DNA from: a virus
DNA: 64,000 nt
IMG/VR virus record: IMGVR_UViG_3300044712_002068
Location: 1 to 64,000 of that record
Reading direction: 5' to 3' (one strand)
The notes under the pieces: generated by a model
The model's input: only the letters and a program-made list of their open reading frames with translations
The model's database searches: none
Told to the model about the DNA's origin: nothing
Part shown: positions 56,353-64,000 of the stretch, one piece after another
Layout of the letters: every line of letters begins with the position of its first letter
Position numbering within the stretch: the first letter of the stretch is position 1
Program-made: the position numbers and the translations under genes

Positions 56353-56757
56353 ATGGCAATTATCTCTTACGACGATTTTGAAGGGCACCACATCGGTCAT
56401 GAGATTGACGCTGAATTCACCCGTTTGGGCGTCGGCGATCTTGGTGACGGGGGCCTGGAGTCGTCAGGCCCGTTTTGGGATCTTGGAGGTAGCCCAATTC
56501 TTGAAAAGAAGCCGGAAAGTCTTGACCCAATCAAAGCCGTGGTTTTCATTCGCAGTAGTGATGCGATGTGGCGTTGTTGGGCTGCTCCCCTGCTGGCTCA
56601 CCTCAAAACGATTGAGAGCGGAACGTATTACAGGTCTATTTGGAAGGAAATAGCGCTGTTTGAGGTTGCGTATAAAGATGCTGACGATCGGCTCTCTCGT
56701 CAGGTAGGTGCAGAGAATCAACCCAATGCAGCTCAGATGTCTGCTCTAATCGCCTAA
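56353..56757 (+). CDS. Hypothetical protein of a separately promoted cassette
   Basis: 134 residues from ATG 56353, about 22 bases after the predicted transcription start, with GGGGGACAAGGG upstream. Acidic N-terminal half; Val-Val-Phe-Ile-Arg-Ser-Ser-Asp-Ala-Met-Trp-Arg-Cys-Trp-Ala and a helical C-terminus. Not recognised. Its own operator-controlled promoter suggests a lysogenic-expression or defence-type gene. Confidence 0.55.
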   Translation: MAIISYDDFEGHHIGHEIDAEFTRLGVGDLGDGGLESSGPFWDLGGSPILEKKPESLDPIKAVVFIRSSDAMWRCWAAPLLAHLKTIESGTYYRSIWKEIALFEVAYKDADDRLSRQVGAENQPNAAQMSALIA

Positions 56758-56818
56758 ACCTCGCGATCGCCCCTCTCGCCAATCAGGGGCAATTGATACC
56801 ACTCAGAGGGCACCTCAA

Positions 56819-57058
56819 ATGCTTTTTACTCAAGTAACCGAAATCAACGAACCCTGGGCAAACTTGCAAGCTAAAACTGAAGGATTTAAGCCATGCAAGG
56901 CACGCTATGAAGACGGCGTGCTAACCATGCGCCTTCCCGGTGGTGACGACTACGCAGAAGAGACTCTAGAAGTTGCAACCTTGAAGCAAGCTAAAGAAGT
57001 TTTCCTTAGAACAGCACTTGATTTTGCTAAAGGCTCCGACGCTTACAACAGTCTTTAA
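56819..57058 (+). CDS. Small hypothetical protein of the same cassette
   Basis: 79 residues. Beta strands followed by a helix (Ala-Thr-Leu-Lys-Gln-Ala-Lys-Glu-Val-Phe). Its leader contains GATACCACTCAGAGGGC, repeated before the next gene. Function unknown. Confidence 0.5.
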   Translation: MLFTQVTEINEPWANLQAKTEGFKPCKARYEDGVLTMRLPGGDDYAEETLEVATLKQAKEVFLRTALDFAKGSDAYNSL

Positions 57059-57066
57059 CGCAACAA

Positions 57067-57115
57067 AACCCGCGATCGCTTTTCAGATACCACTCAGAGG
57101 GCGATCACGGGTTTC
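57067..57115. promoter_or_regulatory. Large hairpin presenting the repeated leader
   Basis: AAACCCGCGATCGC pairs with GCGATCACGGGTTT (one mismatch). Its loop displays ATACCACTCAGAGG, a sequence also found at about 56797 and, degenerate, at 56329. It could be a terminator or an RNA-level control element between two small genes. Confidence 0.5.
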
Positions 57116-57133
57116 ATTTTGGAGAATACCACA

Positions 57134-57397
57134 ATGCCCAGACGACACGGATCACAGAACAAAGGCGGGAAGCTGCCCACCGGCGAGCCCGCTAGAGCCA
57201 GTACGCCCAAAAGCAATGCAGGTCATGCCCTGCCCGAAGACGTCAAGCAGGCGATCGCCTCACTACCTCAGATTGAGTCTGGCGAGTGGAGTAAGAGCTA
57301 TCTGGCTGAGCAGCTCTGGAAAAATTACCTTGGGATGCCAGCAGACTACGACTGGGCGGATCTTGAAATCATAGCCAAGGGTGAAATACTCGTCTAA
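57134..57397 (+). CDS. Small basic hypothetical protein
   Basis: 87 residues from ATG 57134. Disordered basic N-terminus (Arg-Arg-His-Gly-Ser-Gln-Asn-Lys-Gly-Gly-Lys), then a helical domain with Leu-Trp-Lys-Asn-Tyr-Leu-Gly-Met. It is convergent with the next gene, with a decamer copy in the 21-base gap. Function unknown. Confidence 0.5.
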   Translation: MPRRHGSQNKGGKLPTGEPARASTPKSNAGHALPEDVKQAIASLPQIESGEWSKSYLAEQLWKNYLGMPADYDWADLEIIAKGEILV

Positions 57398-57418
57398 AGG
57401 TTGCCCCTAGAACTTTGG

Positions 57419-58021
57419 TTATTTCTCGTCCGGCCAGATCGGGGTTTCATCCAGCAAAATGCCCTGCACGCTATCGATTCGACTGCCCTCACTCTGAACG
57501 TTCCAATGCCCACCCATTACCTCTTTACCTACCAACACGAACTCTAGGGGCCATGCGATCGCCTGTGGTTTGCGGGTGAGCAGGGTGAGGGCGAGCTTAT
57601 CGGTTATGGGCACCGCATACAGGCTGGGATAGGGTTGATTGCCCTGTAAATCTGCATCCCACTGAAACAGCAGCTCTGAATCATAGGAGCCCTCTGAATC
57701 AAGAAATCGGCTCGCCTTGAAAATAGAGATTCGGTGGGTGGTGTTGCCTCGTCGCCTGCGGGTCTGCCCTGGCAGCGGCTCAAGCGAGTCGCAGCAAATG
57801 TGAATTTTGTAAGGCTCGCCTTCAGTCGCTTTTTTGAACGGAATATATGTCCAGGTTCGCACCGCTCGGGGTGTGTCGCGTGACACCCGTTTGACCCTGC
57901 CGTGTCTGCCTATTTTTGTTTCTATCACCTCATAGGGTTTGTGCAGCTCTGGTCTGCGCTGTGCCCAGAGCGATCGCCTCACCCAGTCGAGAATATCAAT
58001 AACAATTCGGTCGAGCCGCAT
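57419..58021 (-). CDS. Hypothetical protein
   Basis: 200 residues from ATG 58021. N-terminal helix, then a beta-rich body (Val-Arg-Thr-Trp-Thr-Tyr-Ile-Pro-Phe, Tyr-Lys-Ile-His-Ile-Cys-Cys-Asp, Glu-Leu-Leu-Phe-Gln-Trp). It is transcribed with the membrane protein next to it. Function unknown. Confidence 0.55.
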   Translation of the reverse strand: MRLDRIVIDILDWVRRSLWAQRRPELHKPYEVIETKIGRHGRVKRVSRDTPRAVRTWTYIPFKKATEGEPYKIHICCDSLEPLPGQTRRRRGNTTHRISIFKASRFLDSEGSYDSELLFQWDADLQGNQPYPSLYAVPITDKLALTLLTRKPQAIAWPLEFVLVGKEVMGGHWNVQSEGSRIDSVQGILLDETPIWPDEK

Positions 58022-58022
58022 T

Positions 58023-58406
58023 TCAAGATTTCCAAACCTTGAGCAGGTCAATTAAGCGCTGTATCTGCTTTTGGTCGAAAATCACCAGAAATACACCGCA
58101 GATATAGAGGGCGATCGCCCACCACGGCACCGCAGCCAGCCCTACGTTTAACTCCATTTGCCCATTCGTGCTTTTGAGACTGGGGCTGCTGCTGATGGCT
58201 GCCACAACGGCCAGCATGACCGTGAGCGTGACCAACCGCAGCAGCTGATCCAGTCTGCTGGCTGTATCCTCCGCTCGGGTTTTTGCTCTGCGCAGCTGGG
58301 CGATCGCGCTGCTCTGCTCTAAATCCTGCTTGGCCTTGGCCTGCATGACCTTTTCGAGGCTAGCAACTCGGGTTTCTAGGGCATCGATCCGGGTTGGGTC
58401 ATCCAT
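58023..58406 (-). CDS. Coiled-coil membrane protein, holin-like candidate
   Basis: 127 residues from ATG 58406. An N-terminal coiled coil (Leu-Glu-Thr-Arg-Val-Ala-Ser-Leu-Glu-Lys-Val) is followed by two hydrophobic segments at about 58-75 and 93-110 (Trp-Trp-Ala-Ile-Ala-Leu-Tyr-Ile-Cys-Gly-Val-Phe). XhlA-type haemolysin/holin accessory proteins have a related coiled coil plus membrane layout. A late promoter motif lies 31 bases upstream. It may be the missing holin. Confidence 0.5.
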   Translation of the reverse strand: MDDPTRIDALETRVASLEKVMQAKAKQDLEQSSAIAQLRRAKTRAEDTASRLDQLLRLVTLTVMLAVVAAISSSPSLKSTNGQMELNVGLAAVPWWAIALYICGVFLVIFDQKQIQRLIDLLKVWKS

Positions 58407-58425
58407 GGGCTCACCTCGCTTTTCC

Positions 58426-58462
58426 ACAGCATTCCCGCGCCATTTTTCGAGCGGGAATGCTG
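58426..58462. promoter_or_regulatory. Divergent late promoter pair in perfect inverted repeat
   Basis: ACAGCATTCCCGC (58426-58438) and GCGGGAATGCTGT (58451-58463) are exact inverses around 12 bases. Each arm is one CGGGAATGCTG motif, pointing left to the membrane protein (31 bases to ATG) and right to the portal (36 bases to ATG). Confidence 0.7.
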
Positions 58463-58487
58463 TAGATGCCGCCCAATAGAGTCGCCC

Positions 58488-61400
58488 ATGGTCGCCGTAC
58501 CCAGACAGCTTAGAGCCGAGATTGCAACCGCTAAACGGGATGTGGTTTACCCCGTGTATGGGGGCGATCGCCTGCAACCCGTCGATGAGCTGCTGCTCTA
58601 CCACGGGCAGATGAGACAGTGGGATACCTACGAGGATCTACTGCTTGACCCGCATATCTGGGCTGTAATGCAGAAACGGTGGAATGCGGTGGTCTGCCGT
58701 GAGTGGGAGGTCAAACCGGCGAGCAATAGCGCACCTGATAAAAAGGCTGCGGATATCGTCAGGGCCAATCTAGAGGCGCTTGCAACCCGCACGCCAACGG
58801 AGGAAAAGGGAGAGGCGATCGTCACCACGGCTGGCGGGTTTGACCAAACCTCGCTTGGCCTATTGGATGCGATTCTGAAGGGGTTTGCCGTTGGTGAGAT
58901 TATCTGGGGTGCGGACGGTAAGGAAAATTTCATTGATGAGATTCGCATTAAAAATCAGCGGCGGTTTACCTATGTGGCAGGCGATCGCGGCTATAAGCTC
59001 AAGCTGCTGACGACGGAACAGCCATTTAATGGCATCACACTGCCTGCACGAAAGTTTATTGTCCACACGTTCCAGGGCTATAAGTCGCCCTATGGGTTTG
59101 GGCTGGGTGCCAAACTGTTCTGGCCAAAATTCTTTAAATCCAATGACATCAAGTTTTGGCTAGCGTTTTGCGACAAATACGGCTCACCCACTGCGGTGGC
59201 CACCTATCCCGATGGTCGAGATGACTTGAGGGATGAGTTATTGAAAATGATCGATCGCATTGCCCAAGAAACGGGCATCGCGATCCCTGATGGCACTGCG
59301 CTGAGCTTTTTGGAGGCAACCCGTAGCAGTACGATCAACTGCTACAAAGACCTGGCCGACTACATGGATCGGGAGGTTTCTAAGGCCGTTTTGGGTGAGA
59401 CGGGCTCGACTGACCAGACTGGTGGTGATGGCGGCAGCCGTGCCCGTGATCAGGTGGGCAATGATGTGCGGATCGAGATTGCCAAGGGCGATGCTGACCT
59501 GCTCAGCGATACCCTAAACCGCACGCTGGCTAAATGGTTGACGGAGTACAACGTACCCGACGCCACACCGCCCAAAATTTGGCGCAAATTTCCTGAGTTG
59601 GAGGCGAGCGAGGATCTAGGGGCTCGTGCGACGAGAGACGAGACGATTGTTCGGTTTATGGAGCTTAAGCCGAGCACCAAATACATCAAAGACACCTACG
59701 GGATTGAGTTGATTGAGCCCGAGCCAGAGCCCCAGCAGCCCTCGACCCTCGACAAGCTTGGCAGTATTTTCGGAGGGGGTGCCCAGCCTGCTGCGATTCC
59801 TGACGGAGGCGCTGCCAATGCACCCGCAGCAGATGCGTCGCCGGAGGCAGACACCCCGACACCTAACACCGCAGATCTGAGCGAGCCGATCGACTTTAGG
59901 GGTGATCCTGGCAAGGCCGCAAAACGACGCACCTGCACCAAAGGGTTTGGGTGTGGTGACACCTGCATCAGCCGTGCAAAGCAGTGCCGTAAAGACTTAG
60001 AAGCTGAGGCACTCGAAGCGCAGCGCTATCTAGCTCGACAAAGCATTAAGCTACAGCTCGATAAAGAGGAGCTGCAACGGCAACTAGCAGAGATGCAAGC
60101 CAAGCTGGCAGAAGTCGAGGCACAGGCGCTCGCAACCCCTGAACCCGGCAGCGTTCTAGATGTGCCTATCGAGTCTCTAAACTTTGACCCTGAAAGGTTT
60201 CAATACAAGTTGGTGCATGGGGCAACGGGTTCTAGTGGCTCGTTGTCTGGGGTCAAGACTTGGGATGCCAACCTCGCTGGATTAGTGCAGGTGTGGCGTG
60301 ACCCTGCTGATGGCAAGACCTACGTGGTAAATGGTCACAACCGAGCCAATCTGGCCAAACAGCTAGGGGTTGATAACGTCACCGTGCGCTATTTAGATGT
60401 CAAGGATGCCCGTGAGGCGCGTGTGACAGGCGCGATCACAAACGTAGCTGAAGGCCGTGGGACAGCCATCGACGCTGCGAAATTCTTCAAGGATTCAGGG
60501 CTCACCCGTGAGGATTTGCAGCGTAAAGGCATCCCCATGAGGGAGGCGATCGCCACCCATGGCCTAGCGTTGAGCGAATTGGATGATGCCCTATTCAGGC
60601 GCGTAATCGATGGCGATATGCCTCAAGAGCGAGCCGTAATCATTGGGGGCAGTGGGCTCAAAAAGGATGAGCAGCGATCGCTCGTTGACCTGATTGAGCA
60701 GCAGGAGAAAAAAGGCCGACGCATCACCAACGAGGTGATCAGCGAACTCACCGACGTGGTTAAATCGTCTGGCAGTCAGAGCGAGCAGCAATTTGACCTA
60801 TTCGGCATGACCGAAACGACCCGAAACCTGGCACTAGAAAAGGCCACACTACAAGCCAACATCCGCAAGAAGCTGAGCCGTGAGAAGAAACTATTTAGCA
60901 CGGTGGCTAAGTCGCGAGCCGCTAAAGACCTGGCTAAGGCAGGCAACCAGATCGATATCGAGCGTTCTAAGGGCGTGTCGGATCAGGCCGCTCAGACCCT
61001 GGCAGTGTTTGACCAGCTTAAAAACCTATCGGGACCAGTCAGCAGCCTGATCAACCAGGCAGCCGAGCGGGTTGCCAATGGCGAGAAAGCCGACCGGGTG
61101 ACAGATGACCTGTACCAAAAAATGGTGAGCAGCCTGCCAGATATCCTGTCGGGCAAGACGGTCGAGTTTGCCGAGTTTATGCAGGGTGCGATCGACTTTG
61201 CTCGGCTCAAAAATGCTGGCAACACCCAGCAGGCAAAAAACTGTAAAAAGGGCTGGCCCTGCGGGTTTACATGCCTGTCTCGGGCTAAGAAGAATTGCAA
61301 AAAACCGATTGAAGGACAGGCGAAAGCTTACGTCGATTGGTTAGAGCGAAAGATTCAGCTCACACCGGGCAACAGTTTGAGTCAGCTAGATAAAGGAGAG

Positions 61401-62042
61401 GCGATCGCCAATCGGCTGCTACCATCAGACAAGCCATCAGACAAGCCTAAAACCCGTGCAGACGGAACTCTGATGGCAGTTCTAGAGATAGAAGATAGGC
61501 TTAGACCTAATCGCTTTGAAACCCTCGTTGCATTCGATGCAGATGGCAATCAGGTATTTTCCAGGGAAGGGGACAAAGACTCTGTTGATCTGGAAAATGC
61601 AGAAACGGTGTTGTCGCTTAAGGGTATGGTCGTGACCCATAACCACCCATTAGGATGGAATTACCAGGAGGGCGAGCCAGGGCACAAAGGAAACTCGTTC
61701 TCTAAAGACGACTGGAACCTGTTCGCTTATGGCGAGATGGCTGAAATGAGAGCGGTTTCGATCGGGTATCGCCACTCGATTAAGGCTCCCGAGAATGGAT
61801 GGGGCAGCGGTGAGCCGATGGATCGCGTCGATCGGCTTGACAATGCATGGAGGCAGGCAAAGAGAGAGGTTGACGTGATTTCGCACATGTCGATTGATCT
61901 GGGCTATGCACTCGGACAGGCTCAAGGAGAGAGAGCGGTTGCCGCTGCCAACGCAGAATTTCATCATGAGATGGCTGTCAGAGTGGCCAAAAAGTTAGGC
62001 TTGACCTACATCAGAGAACCGTATGAGCCAGTTTCAACTTGA
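58488..62042 (+). CDS. Portal protein (DUF935, Mu gp29-like) fused to polyvalent domains
   Basis: 1184 residues. Residues 1 to about 420 are a full DUF935 portal (Val-Met-Gln-Lys-Arg, Val-Gly-Glu-Ile-Ile-Trp, Ala-Val-Leu-Gly-Glu-Thr). Next is a Cys motif (about 480-500), a long coil and a ParB-like domain (about 560-680: Tyr-Val-Val-Asn-Gly-His-Asn-Arg, [11 protein letters not shown]). A second Cys motif lies at about 920-945. The end, about 980-1110, has a JAMM-like motif His-Asn-His-Pro...Ser-Lys-Asp-Asp. Ordinary DUF935 portals are near 400-550 residues. No frameshift is visible. Confidence 0.85.
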   Translation: MVAVPRQLRAEIATAKRDVVYPVYGGDRLQPVDELLLYHGQMRQWDTYEDLLLDPHIWAVMQKRWNAVVCREWEVKPASNSAPDKKAADIVRANLEALATRTPTEEKGEAIVTTAGGFDQTSLGLLDAILKGFAVGEIIWGADGKENFIDEIRIKNQRRFTYVAGDRGYKLKLLTTEQPFNGITLPARKFIVHTFQGYKSPYGFGLGAKLFWPKFFKSNDIKFWLAFCDKYGSPTAVATYPDGRDDLRDELLKMIDRIAQETGIAIPDGTALSFLEATRSSTINCYKDLADYMDREVSKAVLGETGSTDQTGGDGGSRARDQVGNDVRIEIAKGDADLLSDTLNRTLAKWLTEYNVPDATPPKIWRKFPELEASEDLGARATRDETIVRFMELKPSTKYIKDTYGIELIEPEPEPQQPSTLDKLGSIFGGGAQPAAIPDGGAANAPAADASPEADTPTPNTADLSEPIDFRGDPGKAAKRRTCTKGFGCGDTCISRAKQCRKDLEAEALEAQRYLARQSIKLQLDKEELQRQLAEMQAKLAEVEAQALATPEPGSVLDVPIESLNFDPERFQYKLVHGATGSSGSLSGVKTWDANLAGLVQVWRDPADGKTYVVNGHNRANLAKQLGVDNVTVRYLDVKDAREARVTGAITNVAEGRGTAIDAAKFFKDSGLTREDLQRKGIPMREAIATHGLALSELDDALFRRVIDGDMPQERAVIIGGSGLKKDEQRSLVDLIEQQEKKGRRITNEVISELTDVVKSSGSQSEQQFDLFGMTETTRNLALEKATLQANIRKKLSREKKLFSTVAKSRAAKDLAKAGNQIDIERSKGVSDQAAQTLAVFDQLKNLSGPVSSLINQAAERVANGEKADRVTDDLYQKMVSSLPDILSGKTVEFAEFMQGAIDFARLKNAGNTQQAKNCKKGWPCGFTCLSRAKKNCKKPIEGQAKAYVDWLERKIQLTPGNSLSQLDKGEAIANRLLPSDKPSDKPKTRADGTLMAVLEIEDRLRPNRFETLVAFDADGNQVFSREGDKDSVDLENAETVLSLKGMVVTHNHPLGWNYQEGEPGHKGNSFSKDDWNLFAYGEMAEMRAVSIGYRHSIKAPENGWGSGEPMDRVDRLDNAWRQAKREVDVISHMSIDLGYALGQAQGERAVAAANAEFHHEMAVRVAKKLGLTYIREPYEPVST

Positions 62043-62226
62043 TAAATCCCTCTCAATCCCTGCCTACAGCACCGTTTGCAGCAGGTGCAGACACCTCAAC
62101 CGTGAGGGCGATCGCCAGTGTGCTGCATTCCCCAGCGAGATCCCGTTACCCATTTGGTTGGGTGAGAATGACCACACCCAACCCTATGAGGGTGATCAGG
62201 GTATTCAGTTTGAGGCGATCGCCTGA
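62023..62226 (+). CDS. Small conserved CxxC protein
   Basis: 67 residues from ATG 62023, overlapping the portal end by 20 bases. Val-Cys-Ser-Arg-Cys-Arg-His-Leu-Asn, Arg-Gln-Cys-Ala-Ala-Phe-Pro and Pro-Ile-Trp-Leu-Gly-Glu-Asn-Asp-His match a small family common in bacteria and phages. Three Cys and a His suggest zinc. Function unknown. Confidence 0.65.
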   Translation: MSQFQLDKSLSIPAYSTVCSRCRHLNREGDRQCAAFPSEIPLPIWLGENDHTQPYEGDQGIQFEAIA

Positions 62227-62258
62227 CCCGCCCCTAGAACAAATGCCAAAATAGACCA

Positions 62259-62269
62259 CGGGAATGATG
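62259..62269 (+). promoter_or_regulatory. Late promoter motif CGGGAATGATG
   Basis: Identical to the 6467 copy and 36 bases before ATG 62295. A decamer copy lies 19 bases upstream. Confidence 0.6.
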
Positions 62270-62294
62270 GGAGCAGTGCTACGGATGCCCACCC

Positions 62295-64000
62295 ATGCCC
62301 GAAACTCTGCCCAGCGACTCAAAAGACCGCATCTTAAACGAGTTACTCTACCTGCAACTCACAGACAATCTAAAGCCCGTCAGTGAGTTGCCAGAAGAAT
62401 GGCAGGCTGCGGACTATGCCGAGCGAGATGACCTAGATAAGGTGTGGAGCCAGTACCACGATACGGTCAACATGACGGCATCGCAGCTTAAGCAGTGGTC
62501 TGAGGGTGAGTATTCTAAAGCTGCCAGTCAGGGGCGATCGCCCATCACCCGCAATCTTGAGCTACTGAGCACGCCTAAAGACAAGTGGACAGCAAAACAT
62601 ATCCGATGGGCAAAAAAGACCATCGGGTTTGTGGCACGGATGAAGGAGGCAGGCCAGGGCGAGCCAGTCAGCAAAGATATACCCTACTCAAAGCGTGATA
62701 TCAGCCTGAAAAATTGGGCGTATGACCCTAAGAGCAGTTCAGACCACTCTGAATCGCTCGGTTTCAGCGAAGGAGTCAACCGGGTTGTGATGAGGTCTGG
62801 GGCGATTGACTTTAGAGCCGTAATCGACCGGGTTGTTAAGTCGAACGGGCTAGAGATTGGGCTTGAATATTTGCCCGGTGGGGTGCGGTTCCCTGGCACC
62901 AAACACAGCAAAAAGCTGCGCTGCGGCTATGGCCACATCAGGGGCTATCAGGGCAACGATAAGGAGGCACTCGACTGCTACGTTCACCCCGATGTGCTCG
63001 ATGGGGTTGAGGGTGCAGGCGATCGCCCCATGTTCGCTGTATCTCAACTCTCGCCAGAGGATGGCGATTTTAATGAGTACAAAATCATGATCGGGTGGGA
63101 ATCGGCTGACGCTGCTGAGCAGGCTTACCTCAGAGAAATGCCAGAGGAGTATTTTGGGGGGATTGAGGAGGGCGATCGCGAGTGGTTGCAACAGTTCCAC
63201 AAATCAGCCAGTTTTGAGGAATCGATCGACTTTGCACGCCTCAAACTGGCAGGCAATACCCAGCAGATTAAGAACTGCACCAAAGGCTGGCCTTGCGGGT
63301 TCACCTGCTTGAGCCGAGCTAAGAAAAATTGCAAACGGCAGTTAGAGGGGCAATCTGCTGACCTGCAACAGTGGCTAGAGAAAAGCGCAGCAGCGACACC
63401 CAAGGATCAGCCACAAGTCACCACCAAAACAAAACGTCTTACCTTAGACGATGCACTGAAAATCCCCAAAGCCGAGCGTCCATCTATCGTCAAGATTGGC
63501 GATAGCTTCAAAGAAAAGGATGCACCGTACATCGTTGAAGAGGGGCCATACGGCGATCGCAAGCGCTACGCAGAGGATGCCTACACCGATTCATTCATGA
63601 TCCGCAGCCAAAACAGTGGGCAACTGGCTCGATACTATGCGGTGATGTCTGACGGCACGACGCAGGGGCTAGATTCTGCGTTTATGCTGTCGAAGCCAGA
63701 GCATTACTCAAAGCTCAAGCGCAAGCTGACCGGCAGCGGTGGGGGCATTGATAGCGCTGCTCGGGAGTATTGGAAGCTCGCAGGCGAGGAGGAACGCACT
63801 GCACTGGCCAACGATGCCACGCTGCTGGGGCGTGTTAAAGAGCTATTGCCACAATCGACCATCGGCAGCCCTAAATCAGTTGTGCTCGCCTATGATGAGC
63901 ATCCTGAGTGGGGTAGACGTGAATACCTCGTGATTGAGGGTGAGCGAGGGTTTCGCACGATCCAAAACATCGACTTTGAGCCCAAAACAAAGGGCAGGTT
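62295..64000 (+). CDS. Polyvalent minor head-region protein with InPase-like domain (3' end missing)
   Basis: The frame runs open from ATG 62295 to the right edge (568 residues, no stop). Residues 40-130 have Val-Asn-Met-Thr-Ala-Ser-Gln-Leu-Lys-Gln-Trp and Trp-Ala-Lys-Lys-Thr-Ile-Gly-Phe-Val, a small DUF3140-like helical unit. Residues 195-295 match the phage 'InPase' domain (Tyr-Gly-His-Ile-Arg-Gly-Tyr-Gln-Gly-Asn-Asp, Asp-Cys-Tyr-Val). Then follows the Cys motif shared with the portal fusion. In Mu-like order this is the MuF/gp30 position; a MuF domain may lie beyond the edge. Confidence 0.75.
   Translation, partial: MPETLPSDSKDRILNELLYLQLTDNLKPVSELPEEWQAADYAERDDLDKVWSQYHDTVNMTASQLKQWSEGEYSKAASQGRSPITRNLELLSTPKDKWTAKHIRWAKKTIGFVARMKEAGQGEPVSKDIPYSKRDISLKNWAYDPKSSSDHSESLGFSEGVNRVVMRSGAIDFRAVIDRVVKSNGLEIGLEYLPGGVRFPGTKHSKKLRCGYGHIRGYQGNDKEALDCYVHPDVLDGVEGAGDRPMFAVSQLSPEDGDFNEYKIMIGWESADAAEQAYLREMPEEYFGGIEEGDREWLQQFHKSASFEESIDFARLKLAGNTQQIKNCTKGWPCGFTCLSRAKKNCKRQLEGQSADLQQWLEKSAAATPKDQPQVTTKTKRLTLDDALKIPKAERPSIVKIGDSFKEKDAPYIVEEGPYGDRKRYAEDAYTDSFMIRSQNSGQLARYYAVMSDGTTQGLDSAFMLSKPEHYSKLKRKLTGSGGGIDSAAREYWKLAGEEERTALANDATLLGRVKELLPQSTIGSPKSVVLAYDEHPEWGRREYLVIEGERGFRTIQNIDFEPKTKGR

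Larger units (their letters stand above)
3142..62240. repeat. Dispersed decamer CCCCTAGAAC (23 exact copies)
   Basis: Read by eye, the exact decamer occurs on the plus strand at 5318, 8039, 14032, 18534, 20766, 24954, 27244, 27650, 35181, 40406, 44487, 57404 and 62231. It occurs on the minus strand (as GTTCTAGGGG) at 3142, 16243, 20964, 22548, 31866, 33602, 45832, 51241, 52288 and 53323. One-base variants lie at 51217 and about 23931. Within genes it mostly encodes Pro-Leu-Glu-Gln, or Val-Leu-Gly on the other strand. Between genes it often ends one to three bases before an ATG. About 0.1 copies would be expected by chance. Confidence 0.9.
1..64000. repeat. HIP1 octamer, dispersed
   Basis: The palindrome GCGATCGC, mostly as GGCGATCGCC, recurs on average every few hundred bases across the window, in coding and intergenic DNA alike, and often encodes Ala-Ile-Ala or Gly-Asp-Arg. 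HIP1 is the established signature repeat of many cyanobacterial genomes. Its density here shows that the element is adapted to a HIP1-rich cyanobacterial host. I did not count every copy. Confidence 0.95.

Overview
The window reads as most or all of the genome of a temperate, long-tailed (siphovirus-like) cyanobacterial phage with Mu-like head genes. The cyanobacterial setting rests on the very dense HIP1 octamer GCGATCGC (usually GGCGATCGCC) and on cyanobacterial-style families. No ribosomal, photosynthesis or other host housekeeping genes are visible. The last gene runs off the right edge inside a minor head/polyvalent gene and the first 216 bases hold the end of a Mu gpG-like gene. That is the next step in a Mu-like head operon, so the sequence is probably cut from a circular or circularly permuted molecule.

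Layout. 1-5.6 kb: end of a gpG-like gene, a leftward HTH pair, a sigma factor whose region 4 is replaced by a KilA-N domain, then protease/scaffold, decoration and major capsid genes. 5.6-12.9 kb: head-tail connectors (gp36- and gp37-like), tail tube, tail chaperone, a lipoprotein and the tape measure. 12.9-24.6 kb: tail hub, baseplate and fibre proteins, interrupted by leftward small genes, a cupin, a GH108 endolysin and an HNH nuclease. 24.6-32.6 kb: accessory region with a DNA-binding protein tied to AAACGTTT arrays, GIY-YIG nucleases, a membrane/ATPase module and a leftward cluster of small proteins. 32.6-48.2 kb: early region with a divergent promoter switch and structured leader, DHH phosphoesterase, ASCH-like protein, homing endonuclease, XRE regulators, DUF2303 and replication-terminator-like proteins, a replication initiator carrying iteron arrays, AlkB and many small overlapping genes. 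48.2-51.2 kb: tyrosine integrase, a tRNA-Ser(GCU) 3' fragment that looks like attP, and a solo TnpB element. 51.2-53.3 kb: leftward virion-type genes. 53.4-64 kb: small terminase, HNH nuclease, large terminase, a small module behind its own promoter, a leftward membrane-protein pair, a 1184-residue portal fusion and a truncated polyvalent protein.

Regulation as I read it. Nine copies of CGGGAA(T/C)NNT(G/A/C) sit just upstream of late virion genes or operons. GGGAAT is the -10 type used by SigB/SigF-class sigma factors, the class to which the phage sigma N-terminus belongs. The likely scheme is an XRE repressor acting on operators shared between 1.3 kb and 38.7 kb, followed by the sigma/KilA-N protein switching on the late genes. 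Replication probably starts inside the initiator gene at 43.0-43.25 kb. Two further dispersed sequence systems stand out: 23 exact copies of CCCCTAGAAC, several of them abutting start codons, and five arrays of AAACGTTT palindromes spaced exactly 10 bp apart.
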